Assembly (NCBI GenBank): GCA_944472135.2
Contig: OX235265.1
Span: 59,221,112-59,285,111 of the forward strand
Length of the DNA: 64,000 nucleotides
DNA from: Trichobilharzia regenti
Taxonomy: Eukaryota; Platyhelminthes; Trematoda; Strigeidida; Schistosomatidae
Direction: 5' to 3'
Below, one piece after another: positions 48,358 through 63,300 of the stretch (its first letter is position 1; every line of letters begins with the position of its first letter). Made by a program: the position numbers and the translations under genes. Below the pieces are notes generated by a model. The model did no database searches. It was not told where the DNA came from and was given only the letters and a program-made list of their open reading frames with translations.

Positions 48358-51300
48358 GTAAGTATTTGTAAATAAAGTATGCCTACTGTCTGATAGCAAT
48401 GAAGAGTTATGCTTCACTTTGAATTGCTGTTAATTCCAAATGGCTTGTCACACCATTCGCAACACATGCCCATATGAGGGAATGTCTCATAATCTTTGTA
48501 ACCATATATAGTCTTAAATATAATTCTTAATAATATTTTCCAATATTTACTTGAACCGTGACGCAACGTAACCAGTTTAGTCATGGGGAAAAGTACCAGA
48601 TTGAAATTTCTAGATCTTTTCAAGTGATGCAGTCTAACTACATGGTATAATCAAAAGCTCGCTTATGGACACCTCATCGTTGACAATTAGGTCGGCGTAC
48701 ATTTTACGGGCACTTGGTTTATGAGATTTGATTAAATGACTGCAAATCCCTTTACTTGATTGCCGCTAACGAGGAATACTTACGCTGAACTGAGTTCTGA
48801 CTATGTACTTTGTCATTTTGGGCAACACATTTATACAACAACCACCAGTTTTACTGACACTCCCTCTTTACTAAAAGACATAAACAGTCTTCAAACCTTT
48901 CACCTTTATTTGTACAACATTTTCCTAAGCGTTTGTGTGGCATTCAAAAATTTCCAATGGTAACAGCACATACAAGTACTGTGTTGTAATAGGGCATGAG
49001 TAAAGCCCTTCAGATGGTCTACAAATATGTTATGCATCTTCATCGTAGCCTCACAGATATGCGAATTGAGTGTTTGTAAATCAAAAGCCATTTTTAGTCA
49101 GCATGTGTGAAGAATGTTTCATGCTGTCATAAAATAAACTCTTGTTTTTTGCATATCGTGGAACTGTGATAGTGTAATAGTGAACTAACAGATAACTGGC
49201 AATCTTTAATATGCGCTTTGTCAACTCATGGGTTATCTGTTATGTGTAAGTTTAGAGTTTTTATCATGTTTCTCATAAGTTGCAGTTTTTTAATGATTTC
49301 TACCTTATTACTTTAAGGCTGATTTGTTGAATTATAACACTAGACTCAAGGTATTTGTCGTATTTTCGTGACACTCCTGATAACAAACTTTGGATATTCA
49401 ACGAACATTGTATATAGTTATTTAATTATTCAGTGGATATTCAACAGTATTTATTGACATTATTTCAGAGATAAATATATTCACTTAATAGCTAGAGGAA
49501 GCTTGTTTTATCAGCTTTTTCTCATTTATATCTGTTTTCGAATTTTAGAGATAACGTAGTATTTAATTCAGTTAGTTACTGGAATAACCTCATAATTGTG
49601 TTCTCAGTAGGAATTTTTAGTGTTTTATCGTAGAATGCTTATCTGTTATTTCATAATAAAACTGCAAATGACCATTCAGTCCTCCTGACAAACGTAAAAA
49701 ATCGATACAGGTTCTTAATTTCTCAGTATTCGGCATAACAGATACCTGGAGATGTCCCTAAATACCGTGAACTCTCAGAAGTTAGAATTCATGGGACATT
49801 GCAAATAAATGAAAAAAAAATTAGTCTAGGTCATATGCATACAATATTCATAATTCTAAATACTGTTTGGGAAATACTGTTCATAAATTCAATGCATTCA
49901 GTATAACATTTAATCATCCCTTTATTGTAAAACGGCTTTGGTATGATTGCTTTTTTTAAAAATTCAGGTATAGTAGAAGGTAGAGGTCCATCACTTGGTG
50001 TTATTGGTATCGCTACAATTGATATATACAGGGCAAATGTTGAATTATCACAGTTTAGAGATACTAGTAGCTACAGTAGAACACTTGTCAAGTTACTGGT
50101 ATACTGTCCTGCTGAGGTAAGTCTTTTCCCTCCCAAAGTCAGCATATTTTTGAAGTGATGTTTGGTATTAATTGCCTTTTAATACATATTGTGCTGGTAA
50201 CGAGACTTCTGAGTGACTTACGTTACTTAATAAAGAAAATCAGAAGTGAATAGACATATCGTTGATGTGTGTCATTGTTAAAAGCACACAAAAATGTGAT
50301 ACAGTATGGATATATTATTAGTGGTAGTAATTTTTAATGTCGCGCTGAAACAATTTCGTTTGTATTCAGGTCCTCATAGACAAAGCTTTGTGACATAAGT
50401 CCATTTGTTCAGGTTGTATTGTGTTTAAAATGAACAACTACGATAATCAAATAAAATAGGGTGATTAATTGGGTATTAACGTTATGGCTTACTTCAGTAA
50501 AAATTATCCTACACAATTTAGTACCATGGATAGACTTCAAATAAAGAGATGAAGTTTATAATCACTAGATAAGACTCTGTATTTTTGGTTTATTTTGATA
50601 CTTGTTTCGTTTAGAAAAATATATAAGTATACTGAAGTAATTTTTCAATGCATTGCAAAGTGCAGTCCTAATGGATCCGAAACTGTTGTCTTGCAGCATC
50701 TATTAATTTGTGTTAATAGTTTCGATTGCATCCCTTTAGTATCTTGATTAATGAATAATAGGAATTTATTTAAACCATCATTATTAAATATGGTTTATTA
50801 TTTGTGTATAAGTGTAATCTATGGCTTTACTTAGTGTTTATTTCTTTTAAGTTTCATTCGCTCTGCTATATTTAGTAATTTAATTATTTCATCTAATACA
50901 TACTTTAGTCAGTTAATGAGTCTACATGAAAAAATGCTGTAATACTGATAACAGTAAAGTTTAAACTGAACGAAACTAGAGTTGTGGATATTTTATCGAA
51001 GAATTTTACACAACTACAAACATTCATACTACTGAGGGATTGATATGACTAGTTGGAAACCACTCAAGTCAAGCTGTAGTTCCTCCGTTTTCGGTTCCCT
51101 AAGATAATTGTGATGATATCATTCCACCAAATGTGTTATCTGAGAATGGGGAATTCTATTCTACAATTGTCACTCAGTGTAAATTATATTTATTTCTATT
51201 ACCTGAAGAGTATAATGTCTACAAGTTGAAAATCAATCTTAATCATTCCATAAAATTTTTAATTGGCGTTGTATGCTTTTATCCTCAATGAATATTGGAA

Positions 51301-54300
51301 TATGTTAATAGTTGTTTTACGTTTTACCTAAAACTCCAGTACTAAGTGCATTAGTATCTCAATATTTTTGTTAACAGTAATGTATTCATAATATCTAAAA
51401 GTGTCCCTTTGTTATACCGGACATCCGGAAGGATGAAATGGTATTTTGCAATAAAAATATTAATTTATACTATGAGCCACATACAAAACTTGCAGAGTAA
51501 AATCAATTAGAAAGAATATATAACTATTAAGCAATCGATGTATTTTGTGATGCTATGTTTTTTAAGATGATTCATCGTTTTTAATTATTAGGATTATCTT
51601 TAAAAAATATCTTCATATACAAATATACTGCCAGTTGTAGCATCTTCATCATTAGGAACGGAAATGTAGACACAAAATGATTTTTTTTGGTTGGAGGTTT
51701 TCATCATGAGCTAACGTCAATTAGAAAACCGTTAGAAAACCTAGGAATACTTGACAATTGTTCCCTCCATCCTAGTTTGGGACTCTTCAGCGGTACGCAC
51801 CCACCCCCCTGAGGTTTGAATCCAGGACCTTCTGGTTACAAGGCAAGCTGGCTGGTAGATCATTAAGCCACTGGGACCCGATCCAGTGTCCCAATTCATC
51901 GCATAGCGCGACCACTTTGCAACGTCTTCTTCGATGAGTTACTGCCCCACTATCAACCTGCTGCAACCCACTGGTCACGGCTTCCCCCTTGAACCTCAGT
52001 GGCTTGACAGTCTACGAGCTCGCCTTGTGACGAGAAGGTCTTGGGTTTGAACCCCGGTAGGTGTGTACTAGTGAAAAGCCTCTAACTAGGACGAAACAGC
52101 TGCCCAGTGCTCCCAGGTTTTCTAATGGTTCTCTAACTGATGTCAGATCATGATGGAACCCTCCAACTAATCAAGCACAATTCCTACGAAACCAATACTT
52201 GAAAAAACGAAATGATTTTATCAAATATGCGACTGGCAAGTTACATCGTCTGACGTATAAATTCATTACGATTTCTTTGGGAAATCCTAAATAATCAGAT
52301 CATGCCATAAATGACGGTGAAAAAAACCAAATAGAATAGTGACATATACTGAGAGTGACTAGTTCACATAAGTAGTTCACCAGAATTGGAGTGGTTTGAA
52401 GTTATTCGGATCTCTGAGCTAAATATAACTGACTGCAACCCAGACGAACTTGCCCCCAAACTAACGAAATGACCGTCTGGCTAACATGCACCAGTAGTCG
52501 ATGTAAGTGCTCTTTTTCACTCTTCATATCAAACGTTTGTACATAACGCTGTGATATCGACCTGGAAGTTTCATTTTATTATGCTTCGTACTTTTTTCTG
52601 TCAAAGTAATCTAAAATAAAAATATTTTGTGGTAATTTTAATTGTGAATGAAGTTTCACTATAACTCAAAATACATGGCATGTAGGCAAAGAAACTGAAA
52701 CCAATACATGAGCAAACGTATGATTTCGAGCAATAATTTCTACAGGAGGCGTCCCCCAGTTAATAATTCAGTTTAACACTGTTTGATATATACTATAAAC
52801 AAATTAACATGGAATGGCATACTGTCGAAGTTTTACACATATTAATTTGACCTATGGTCTTCCTATTCGAACAAACAAGACTTTCTCAAACTCAAAATGT
52901 AAATTTTCATAAATTTTCACAGATTTCACCTGATGGTTTCATAGATATAGTGAGTTGTTGCTGTTTGTAAGAATACGATGTTGTGAATAATGTATAAGCT
53001 GCATATTATTTATTGCTTAAAAACACTTTTTTTTAAATAGATTTTACTTCCTAGATCCGGTTTGGAGCCGAACAGTTGTATGCGAAAACTTGTAAAACTT
53101 CTGCAATCTCTAAATATTGGAGCAACTTTTAATGGAGTTAACAGAAGTCATTTTAATGATACAAACGGTAAGATTACTTCTATACAAAGTGTTAACTTAA
53201 GGGTCAAATAATATCGCATATTTTCCACATTTTTAAGTCATTTAAATAAAGTCATCGGAAGTAATTAGGCATTATTATTCAGTGAAAAATGCCTCTCTTG
53301 TCTACTTGAATATTCACATTAAGATTTCCTGGGATAAATTTCTGGTAATAAATGACAGGATGGCTTAGTACTAGCTGAAACCGTATAAAATTTCACTGTT
53401 AGGTCATTAAACAGGAATGTTGTGTTTACTGCTTAGAACTTTTCATAGCCGTATTAACTGTGGATAACATTAGTTTATCACTTATCTTTCATTTGGTTTT
53501 ATGCTTTGTAAATTATTGATTTATTTAAGTCATTTAAAATTTTAATCAAGCTGTTTGAAGGTTTCGTAACCTATTAGGGTGTTTATACATTCACCATCTT
53601 TTGAAAATAGACTGTGACTTGTGTCGGAAAGTCGCAAGCATACAACCATTCTTCGTATTATCAAACCATTGTGTAAAACGTCAATGTCAGATTATTTAAG
53701 TTGTCAGAAGCAGTGAAATGTAAATAGAAAGCTCTAGACCTAGGTTTGTGTCTACTGACAGTCTTTAACCGGGCATATTTGTGACTTCAGAGGAAATAAT
53801 GTCCCATCACGGATTCGAACAGTCTTTTCAGTTGTTTTTACAACAAATATATCTAGTAGACTACTTTAGATTTTGTGTTTCCTATATATTTATTCTATGT
53901 ATCGCTTTTCTGTTTCTATAATTTGCACAGTCAGTAAACTCAATTCTTTACATAAACATACAATTTTACATCTAAAACAAATGTTATCAATGAATACTGT
54001 TATTGGACCCCTTGGGCTAGTGTCTGAAAAACACGTCAGTCAGAAACGATATGTTAAGGGTTGTATAAATACAATTTAGTATTTTCTATGAAATATTATT
54101 TGTAATTGTTTTGGCTAGTAGGTTAAACTTGTATGACATTAATTCACTGTAATCTATTGTATTGTATTCTATTATCTTACGAATACTGTCTTTTGCATTC
54201 ACTATACCCATGAATTTATATTTATTCTTCTTTTAATATACTAAAAGGTTTAGATTATCTAAGAAGATTATGTCACCCTTATTACATCCCATCAATATAT

Positions 54301-57300
54301 GCTATTGGTTCGAAGTAAGCAGAACTTTTACTTATTCTCTTTGTGTTTACATAAAGTGTTGACTTCATAGATGTTATCTAACAAGGTTTATTTATTATAA
54401 TTTATAATATCTTATTTTTCACACAGTGAAAGATGACTATCTTACATACACCCTTATTAGGAGAAACCCAGACCATAGAAGAATATTATTGAAATAAATT
54501 AATGATTGAATTTGTATGCTCTATTTACAAGATACCGAAATATTTTGAGATATTGGTGATGTGCAGATTAGATGGATGCTTCGATGTGGTTATGCTCTTT
54601 TCAACTGGATGACTTAACTGCCTAGCATACATCCTCCCTTTGGGACATCTTCAGCACTTAATTCTGAGTTAATTATTTTTGGGTTTGCAATCTTGGTTTT
54701 TCCATTTCGACCATAGATTAAACAATGTTAATTATATCGAATACCAATGAAATATAATCAACTTTACTGAAGTCATACAGACTATGTAGGTTCAAATAAG
54801 CAATAATTCGCAAAGAGAATTTAATTTTTTATTCGGTTCACTTGTCAGTATACCATATAGTAATCATGACAACAAGAATTTCTAATGACAACTAGTATAA
54901 AATTCAGTAGAACTCGAAAAGATGGGAAGTCTTCTGAAATCTGCCTTTAAATTAAAAACATCCGGTTATACCATTAAGACTGATAACGCTCCAATTTAGT
55001 TGTTAAGCACTTCGGTATATGAATAAAAACAACTTAATGCTCACTACTGACAAGCTCCAAGATGCATTTATTAAATTTCTGATGGCAAATCTTCATAGAA
55101 GCCTCCGCCAATGTGACAAGAGAAAGTTACTCACTGATCATGTTTAACTGAAGTGATACTAAAAGATAAATCGGTAGGAACTAGGAATCATCGGTCATTC
55201 GATGGTATGATACGTCCCCTGTAGTCTAACAGTTTAGATTTAATGATTTGCGGGACTTGACATAAGTCTAAGACTCCCCTTTCTATGCTTTTTGTTCGAA
55301 GCAACTCACTGACCAATCTCTCTCCCACATACAAGTGAATTTTAAAGGAAAAACTGTTTAGAAACGCTCCACAGTTTAAGCTTTTTATTCAATATGACTA
55401 ATAATCAAAACTGAGGGAACTTTCAAGTGAAATCACACGCCTTGCCGTTAAGTAGAACCCGTATGAGAACAGATGGGTTAGGAATCTACTATTGATACGG
55501 AGGAGATCATGGGAGGAGGAAATGCAAGCTTGTCGAAAGTCGTGAAAGCAATTACATTGAACTGACTAGAAGGCAGATGTGTCACTGAACCCTTATTTTT
55601 CGCTTGGAACGCGAGGAATGAATAATTAATTATGGTCAAACAATGATGTACTTATATTAAAATGAGTACATAAGTGAACAAAGTACTTTCTGACTAAATG
55701 CTATGTGAAACTATTAGTCAATACAAGTTTTTGAATTTATCTGAATATGGTTAAACATGGTGCATTTATATAGGATTATAAATATTACGCTTTTCAAACG
55801 CCATAAGACTGTTTAAATTTAAACATAGTCAAATTATTTTGTATTAGTATGTGATAAATTCAGTAACCAGAAGTGTTAACTATGTTAATCGGATGCATTC
55901 AGTACCGAGGACATATATATCTGAAAATTGATGCCTTGTAGCAGTAATGTTTATTTAATTCATTGTCATAAGGGAACAATGGTATCTACCATACACAGGT
56001 AGAAGATTTTAGATTAATCAGCTGATTTAAATCACAAAATAAACGGAATGATATTCAAATCTGTATTTCTCTTCACTCCAGATTCTACGCTCTTTCAGCA
56101 TTATCAGCACTATTTAATTATGCAGAAGAAATGTATGGAATTATGTATGCTCCAAGATCGATGAAATTTGCATTTACTGGATCCGTTAAATCCACTATGA
56201 TAGGTAATGGAAATGCATGCTGTTCATCCAATTCATGAAAATACCTTTTTTATCGACAGAGTGTATCCTATAGATAAAACTTCTATTTCTTACAAAACCA
56301 TGTAAATTCTTTTCACACTATATACATTAATCTATTTGAGTTTAGAAATGATGGCCGTCAACATCAATAAGGTATAAAAGCGCAAAATGTAGTTACGGTG
56401 AAAAGTGAAAGAAAACTAGTGAAATTAAACAGATGACACATTTCGTAGGTATTCATATCTAATTTCATTATTAAAACAAAATTGAAAAAGAAATTTTAGA
56501 CCAAGTGATCAGCAAGACAACATATATGTTACTTGTCATATATATGAAATTAATAAAGAGTTAAGAGGTGAGAAAACAGACTTAGGTTAGGTTAAAAGAA
56601 AATCGTACAAATTGTTTCTGTATACAAAGTTCTGGCTTTATGTTATGTAATGCCAAAACCTGTGCTATACAGAGTAAACACACTCGTGTTTTTTCGGCAG
56701 ACTTAGTCAAACTTTATAGACTACATTAAACGATGTATCAGATGCTGCGTGGTCACTACATACAGTATGTTGCAATACCGATGAATTAATACCTGTACGC
56801 TCTCTTTTGCTCATTCAAGCTGTTAGGTGCACACGAACGCTGAGGGATACGTTTCTCGACGAACGTCCTATGTACCTAGCTCCACGAAAGAAGATTAACA
56901 TATAAATACACACGGAATTGGACCACCAAGGCGACATGTGCTTGGCATTAAGGTGCACCAGTGATCGGCTAGAGAGGGTATTCTAAAAGTGGCAGCAAAG
57001 AACGTTTTTCTCAATGATCTTGTCGGATGATTTTTAAGTACCTCACTCGCAGTGTCACCTCTAAATTCTAAGCTTAGGTGCAGCTCTTTTAGCTATCTTG
57101 TCAGCCTCTGTATTTCTTCCACGTAATTTGCTACTGGCCTCAACGAAGCGTAGTGGATACCCGTTCTTCCAATTGTTTGAGTTCACCGTCAACACTGTCT
57201 TCACTACAAATTCTCCAGACCCGTGTTAAGAGAGAGCGGATTAGGTTCCTTTTTCTATCCAGGGGTAGAAAACTATAGAAATTAGTCAGTTATTCAATCC

Positions 57301-60300
57301 ACTTCCATTTTCTGTAAATATATCTTCTTAAAGACGCATCAGCTCTCCTTGTGAGTAGCCCATCAGGAGAAGATATTTTTCCTCCAGTTTCTTTTTCTAA
57401 GGTGAACCGGATAGCAGGATGACTGTCATTTAACAGCTTAAGGATGTCATCCAAATCATGGTTCTCGTCTCATATAGTGAAATGAATTATGTAACAATGT
57501 CACTAACTTGGCGATGCAGATTGAGCACATCAGTCGAGTAAAATTGATTTGTGGGAAAATCAAATCATCCACGTATCTTTCGTAGAAGTTAATTCTCTCA
57601 ATAGCAGGTGCGAGAGTACCGCGCTACATAATAGCCAAAAAAGAAGTCTGCTATTAACGGACCAAGTTGCGAACCTATAGATACCGTATCTCTCTGTCAG
57701 CAGATTTGGTTGTTGAAAAGAAATTGAACATTTAGAGGACATCGAAGTATGAGTTCTTTTTAGGCATGATGTAGGCATTCCTATGTTTACATTATGTAAG
57801 TCTATGTAATTACAAATGAAGCATAAAAACAAGCGTGCATCACTCAATGTCAAACTTTAACACACACATTAGAAAAGTGATTGTTATTGTCTATTGTAAT
57901 TCATATATATATATATATATATATATACGATTTTACAGCTATTATAATAAAGTCATCGAAAAGAGAATTTTCGCAGAATTCTTTGTTTTTATGTCTCGAG
58001 AGGTAATGTTAATTTATTATATATATAAATATGCATATATAACAGTTTTACTCATGATTTTCAGTATTGTTTGGCCCAAAACTAAGTCCCTTTTATAATT
58101 ACAAAATGATTGTCTTCTGTTGTGGAATTTGTGTAAAACAGTTTTTTAATTATAAACTAACCTATACATAAGTAAAATATTTTCTTCAGTGGTTAAAAAA
58201 ATAGTGCAGAATGAAGTACGGTAAAATATATTTCTTAAAGGTATTATTATTTTGATTTTCCCGCAAATCAATTTTACTCGACTGATGTGCTCAATCTGTA
58301 TCGCCATGTTAGTGCCATTATTACGTAATTCATTTACTCTTTGATTTATTCCCCTTACTTATATATCAAATTTAAGCATTGCATAACTACTTATTCAATT
58401 TTTAAAATTATTTCTACCATTTAATTGTAGCACTAATTGTCAGTTTTTTTATCTATTTATTTTTTAAAAGATGTTAAAAGTGCATACAACTTGCTTTTGG
58501 TTAGAAATAGACGCAGTCGTTCAAGCAAAGGAAGTTTATACGCAGCGGTAGACTATACATGCACAGCAATTGGTGCTCGTTTACTCCGTACTAATTTATT
58601 AGAACCACCGTGTGGTAAGAATGCTGTTTAAAAAATTTGATAAGAAATACTAAAGATGTCATTACTATTCAAGTTTGACCATAGATTGATAACAGTTAGA
58701 GAACCACTGAAAACCAGGGAGTGCTGGACAGCTGTTTCATCCTAGTTTGGGAATTATCGGCAGTACGCACCTACCACAATGGTTCGAACTTGGGACCTTC
58801 TGGTAACAAGGCAAGCTCGTATACCATTCAGCCACTGGAACCTAATTCAGTGGTCCGTAAATTCTAGCTTCAACTAATTCGCTATCATTATTACTCTTTT
58901 TCAAAATCTGAAATTTCAATTTGCCTGAAAGTATCTACTGCCCGGATGTCAATACTTTGCTACTATAATTGCTTGTACTTATCAACTTTTGATTGAATTA
59001 AAGAACGTATTTTTCAAAGAAACAAGAATCAATCCATGAATCAAATTTGCAATTTTCAAATTAGCTCTTAATTTTTTATTTAAATTAATTCCTAATTCAC
59101 ACAGTTCAAGGTGATTATTTGACTACCGTTTGCTTTGGAACCAATCCAGCCTTAGGAAATGTCGTTTAGTGTAGACTCCATTTTCATCCGAAAACGAGAC
59201 AATGAATAGTGTCGCAGGCAAGAAGGGTGGTCTTCCCCTGCTAGCTTTAGAATTGAAATATCTTCTATTAATGTGCACTAAACTGCAGTTAGATAAGAAA
59301 TTTTCGCCGTAAACTTGATGGGTAGCGATCAGAAACACTGACACATATTTTCATATAGTGTCTTCAGGATATAAAACTAAAATAAATGTAATCGACGAAA
59401 AATGGCCATTAAATGTGACATATGTTGAAAATACCTTCATAGAATACAGCGACTTAACCTATGCATCCAAGAATGAGAATGGTATACCCCAGTAATAAAC
59501 TGGAGGAGTGTCTGTTAGTTCAGTTAACAGGTACCCTTCCTTTGTTATCTCTAACTGTGTGCGTCCATTAAATTGCATTCGTTGAAGCAAATACACTGGA
59601 AGAACAGAAAAAGGTATCTTATTTAATTTTTCTAGAAAAGACCTACAGCTTACTATTAACTCTGAACTTTGTGAGTGCACAACATCTTATTGACATAGAA
59701 TACCAGATAGACAGAAGGAATTCTTTCAAGATTGAAAACAGGCAAGCTGAAGCCTCCTAAAATTCACGGAGGCCATCCCTATCAAATAGCTAAATTTCGA
59801 TTTATGTATTCAAAAAGGAGCTGTAGTAGGCCTCTCCCCATTTCGGTAAATTACCCCTTTTCCTTTGAGTTTATCATCAAACATTGATTTTTCACTCTAT
59901 CTCACATTCACTGGATAAACTTAACTCACTATAATATTTATGGTTGCTTAATCGTGTGTTATTCACTACTCAGTATCCTGTCATTTACCTCACTCTTTTT
60001 TAAAAACCACGAAAGTATGTATTAATACATCATCGTTGGTCCAATGGTGGAATGCTCTTCAAACATGCATGGGGTCTTGGGTCGATTCCCAGTCGACTCA
60101 CTCTTAAGCCTCACCCAGTTCACGAATAGGTAGTTAGCCCGAAAAGAGAGGAATTTATAGAGAAATGTAGCAACCCTACCATGTAAACTATCTATGGTCC
60201 TGATAGAATTTCAAAGCCTGAAGTCCTTCTGTCTCACTTGGGATGCAAAGTATGGAAAATTCGTTAAAAATCTTACCGATCTAAGAATACGATTATTTTG

Positions 60301-63300
60301 GCTATAGCTGTTGGCTAGCTGATTAGCCACTTTTACTGCTTAGTCAAATTACACACTGTAAACCACAAAATGTTTAAATAACTGTTACTAAAAGGTGAAA
60401 GTTCTATTTTTTATTTATAGATTTGCCGACAATTCTTAACAGACAAGCCTCAGTTCATGAACTAATTTCTTCTCCCGAAACCCTTTATAACATACAGGTA
60501 AGATGTCTAAATTAATTATAAAACTGTATTTATGTGTCTGGATTTCAGGACTGTATTTAACTGCAATGGATATTTTTTTATGAACAATAGATATTATTTA
60601 GAGGGATATTAGAAACCGAAGAGGATTTGGTAAATATTTCCTCCTAAGATAAGACTCAGTACACATGTACGTCAAAAATGCAGAGTCTGACAGAGCATCA
60701 TACATTTATTTGGCTGGAAAAGTAGCATCTGGTGAGACATTTTTAGATTTTACCGACTGTTGACAAACTACCATCGACATCTAACATTATGCCTTTATAT
60801 CCAACTTAGCAGAAATTAGTAGTCAAGACATTTCACTAGATCTTCAGGATACACAGAAACGCCAGTGCAAAACTCCACACGATAGTACTGATATAAGAAT
60901 AGAAGCTGGGCACTGTCACAGAGTATAATTCCATCATAGAGTAAATTTATTCGATAAAGTCTTCAAGTGATATACAGCATAATACTTTACAGCATAGTGA
61001 GACTTTATCAAAAAAATTTACTTATTGATGTATTTTGCACGCTAGTGTGTCTTTTCAGTGGCTACAGTTTGGAAAAACACAAAAGAAAGGTAGTGTAGTG
61101 ATAATGCAAGGGATAGTAACATCTGTAGAGACAATGAGTATGTTAAGACCATTGAAGAACAACACTAGTGAATATCTCTACTGCATTATGAGCCACTTCT
61201 GTTCACGACCGTTTGTTCCTAGACACTATTTATTAACAGTTTCAAGACTCAAGTCACGCAAGACAAATCACTGTAACTGACTCAATAAAAGTTATGGAAT
61301 TCGTCTGTTTAATGATATACATAATTTCGACTAACCATAACTTTACTCAAGCCTATTCATACTTCAGCCTAAATCACTATCTTGAAAAGTATATCATTTG
61401 ATGACAGCTCGTACATAACCTAACTGACGATTGACTAACCTTTCTTAACTAAGATTACTGGTTAGGTTAAACTAGCCATCGAAGTGTCTCACCCAACATT
61501 TTAATCATATACCAAGGGAGTTATTAAAGTTCTAACCTTATTGGATATCACTTCAGTTATTGCAAATTTTCTCGGACGCATCATCCTAATGACTATAAGT
61601 ACCTGGTGGGTTCCCATTTCTTTCTCTTCTGCTACTTTTCACCATTTATATTCTTTAAAAGGAATATTATTGAGCTTGCTTTTGTATACCTTATTCTAGT
61701 CATTTCATAAGCCTGGTGGAATTACTGTCAGTTAGAACTTTTGTATGCGCCTTTTATCATTCACCGTTTTTGACAATACACTAGATATGGTCCCAAACTT
61801 CATTAGTATGTATTTTGCTGCCATACAAAAGGAAAATGTTTAGTCAAGACGCAGATTATATATCTTCATCTACAGACCGGAAATTCATTGTTTACTGAAT
61901 TCCTTATTTTCTGTCTTCAGTCGATTACAAACAAAAAACAGTAAAGGAACTGTATAGTTCCCACTTATAAGTATGCAGGTTTGAATTTGAGTCATCCATG
62001 CAGTTTTCTTTATAAACAGTTTTTTAGGGTCCATCTTCAGAGTGAAATCGCTGCCTAGTTTTCTTTCTTTTTCATTAATTATCCCAGTGTTATCTATTTG
62101 TGAAATTTAAATTTTTTTAATGTGATGGATTTATAGTAAAATATAGACTCCTTGTAACTGAATATTTCAAATTCGCCTCAAGCATTTCACTGTACAGAAT
62201 TCGGGAACTTGTCAAAAATCAAATTTTATTTTTTAGAATTTTGATGTCTTGGCCTGGCCTAAGTTGATTTGGGTAGTATAAAATTCTAGCATGATCATAA
62301 AGTGATAGATTCTAATTGAATTTAAATGAAAAACAGACTTCCTTATGATTTATTAAAATAAGCAAACTTTCATGTTTCCTTTTTATTTAGCAAATCTTAC
62401 GTCAGTTCCCTAACATCGATAGTCTCCTGTCACTTTGTGTTCAAATATGTTCACCACATAAGATATTTAATCCGAGGGATAAGACCGATAACAGTAGTAC
62501 TGAAACTTCGCAGGTGAATAAATCCAGTTCTGTTGAAAGCAGTCAAGAAACAAATTCATGCCAATCAAAACCAACCATGACAAATACAGATAATAATTGT
62601 ACACCTACAACCAAAAATGAATCACTTTTGATCCATACAGGGAAAACGAGATCGTCAGATTTACAATGTGGTGCACATGGAAAGCATTCAAGATCAACAC
62701 ATCCACTTCATCAACCGTCAACATCATCCAATTCAGAGAGTAATTATGGCAATGAATTAATTCATATTAAAAAGGCAGTTAGTGTACAGGCTGCTGAATC
62801 ACGAATTACTAAAGTTATAGGAATCAAGTATATGCTAGATCTTGTCAAGTTACTATACAGTGCAATGGGTGATGTTAATTCTGCTTTACTGAAAACATAC
62901 AAAATGGTAAATGTAACAGTGCTAGTTTTGTAATATAAATGAAAACAGAAAGCATTTTCACCTAATTATGTGGCTACTTATGTTGAGTACTATTTATATT
63001 GGTATTATTTCAGTAGGAATTATATGGGAAGGATTTATACAAGAAGCATCAATGGATCAGTGGTAAATTATTTGCCAATCATTCACCAGATCCAGGTCCG
63101 ATTCTCGACTGACCTTGCCTGGTTGGTAGTGAGCCTCGAAAAGGATGAACGCCGAAAGTGAAACCAGCTATTCTACCTCATGAAAAAACTACCACCACTG
63201 AAACTTAAGTGCTTGAGGCCCTATGCTCCCCTCGGAACTCAAAAAATGGAAGAAATATTACTTTCAATTAACCACTATAGAAGTATTTTATCTGTAGGAA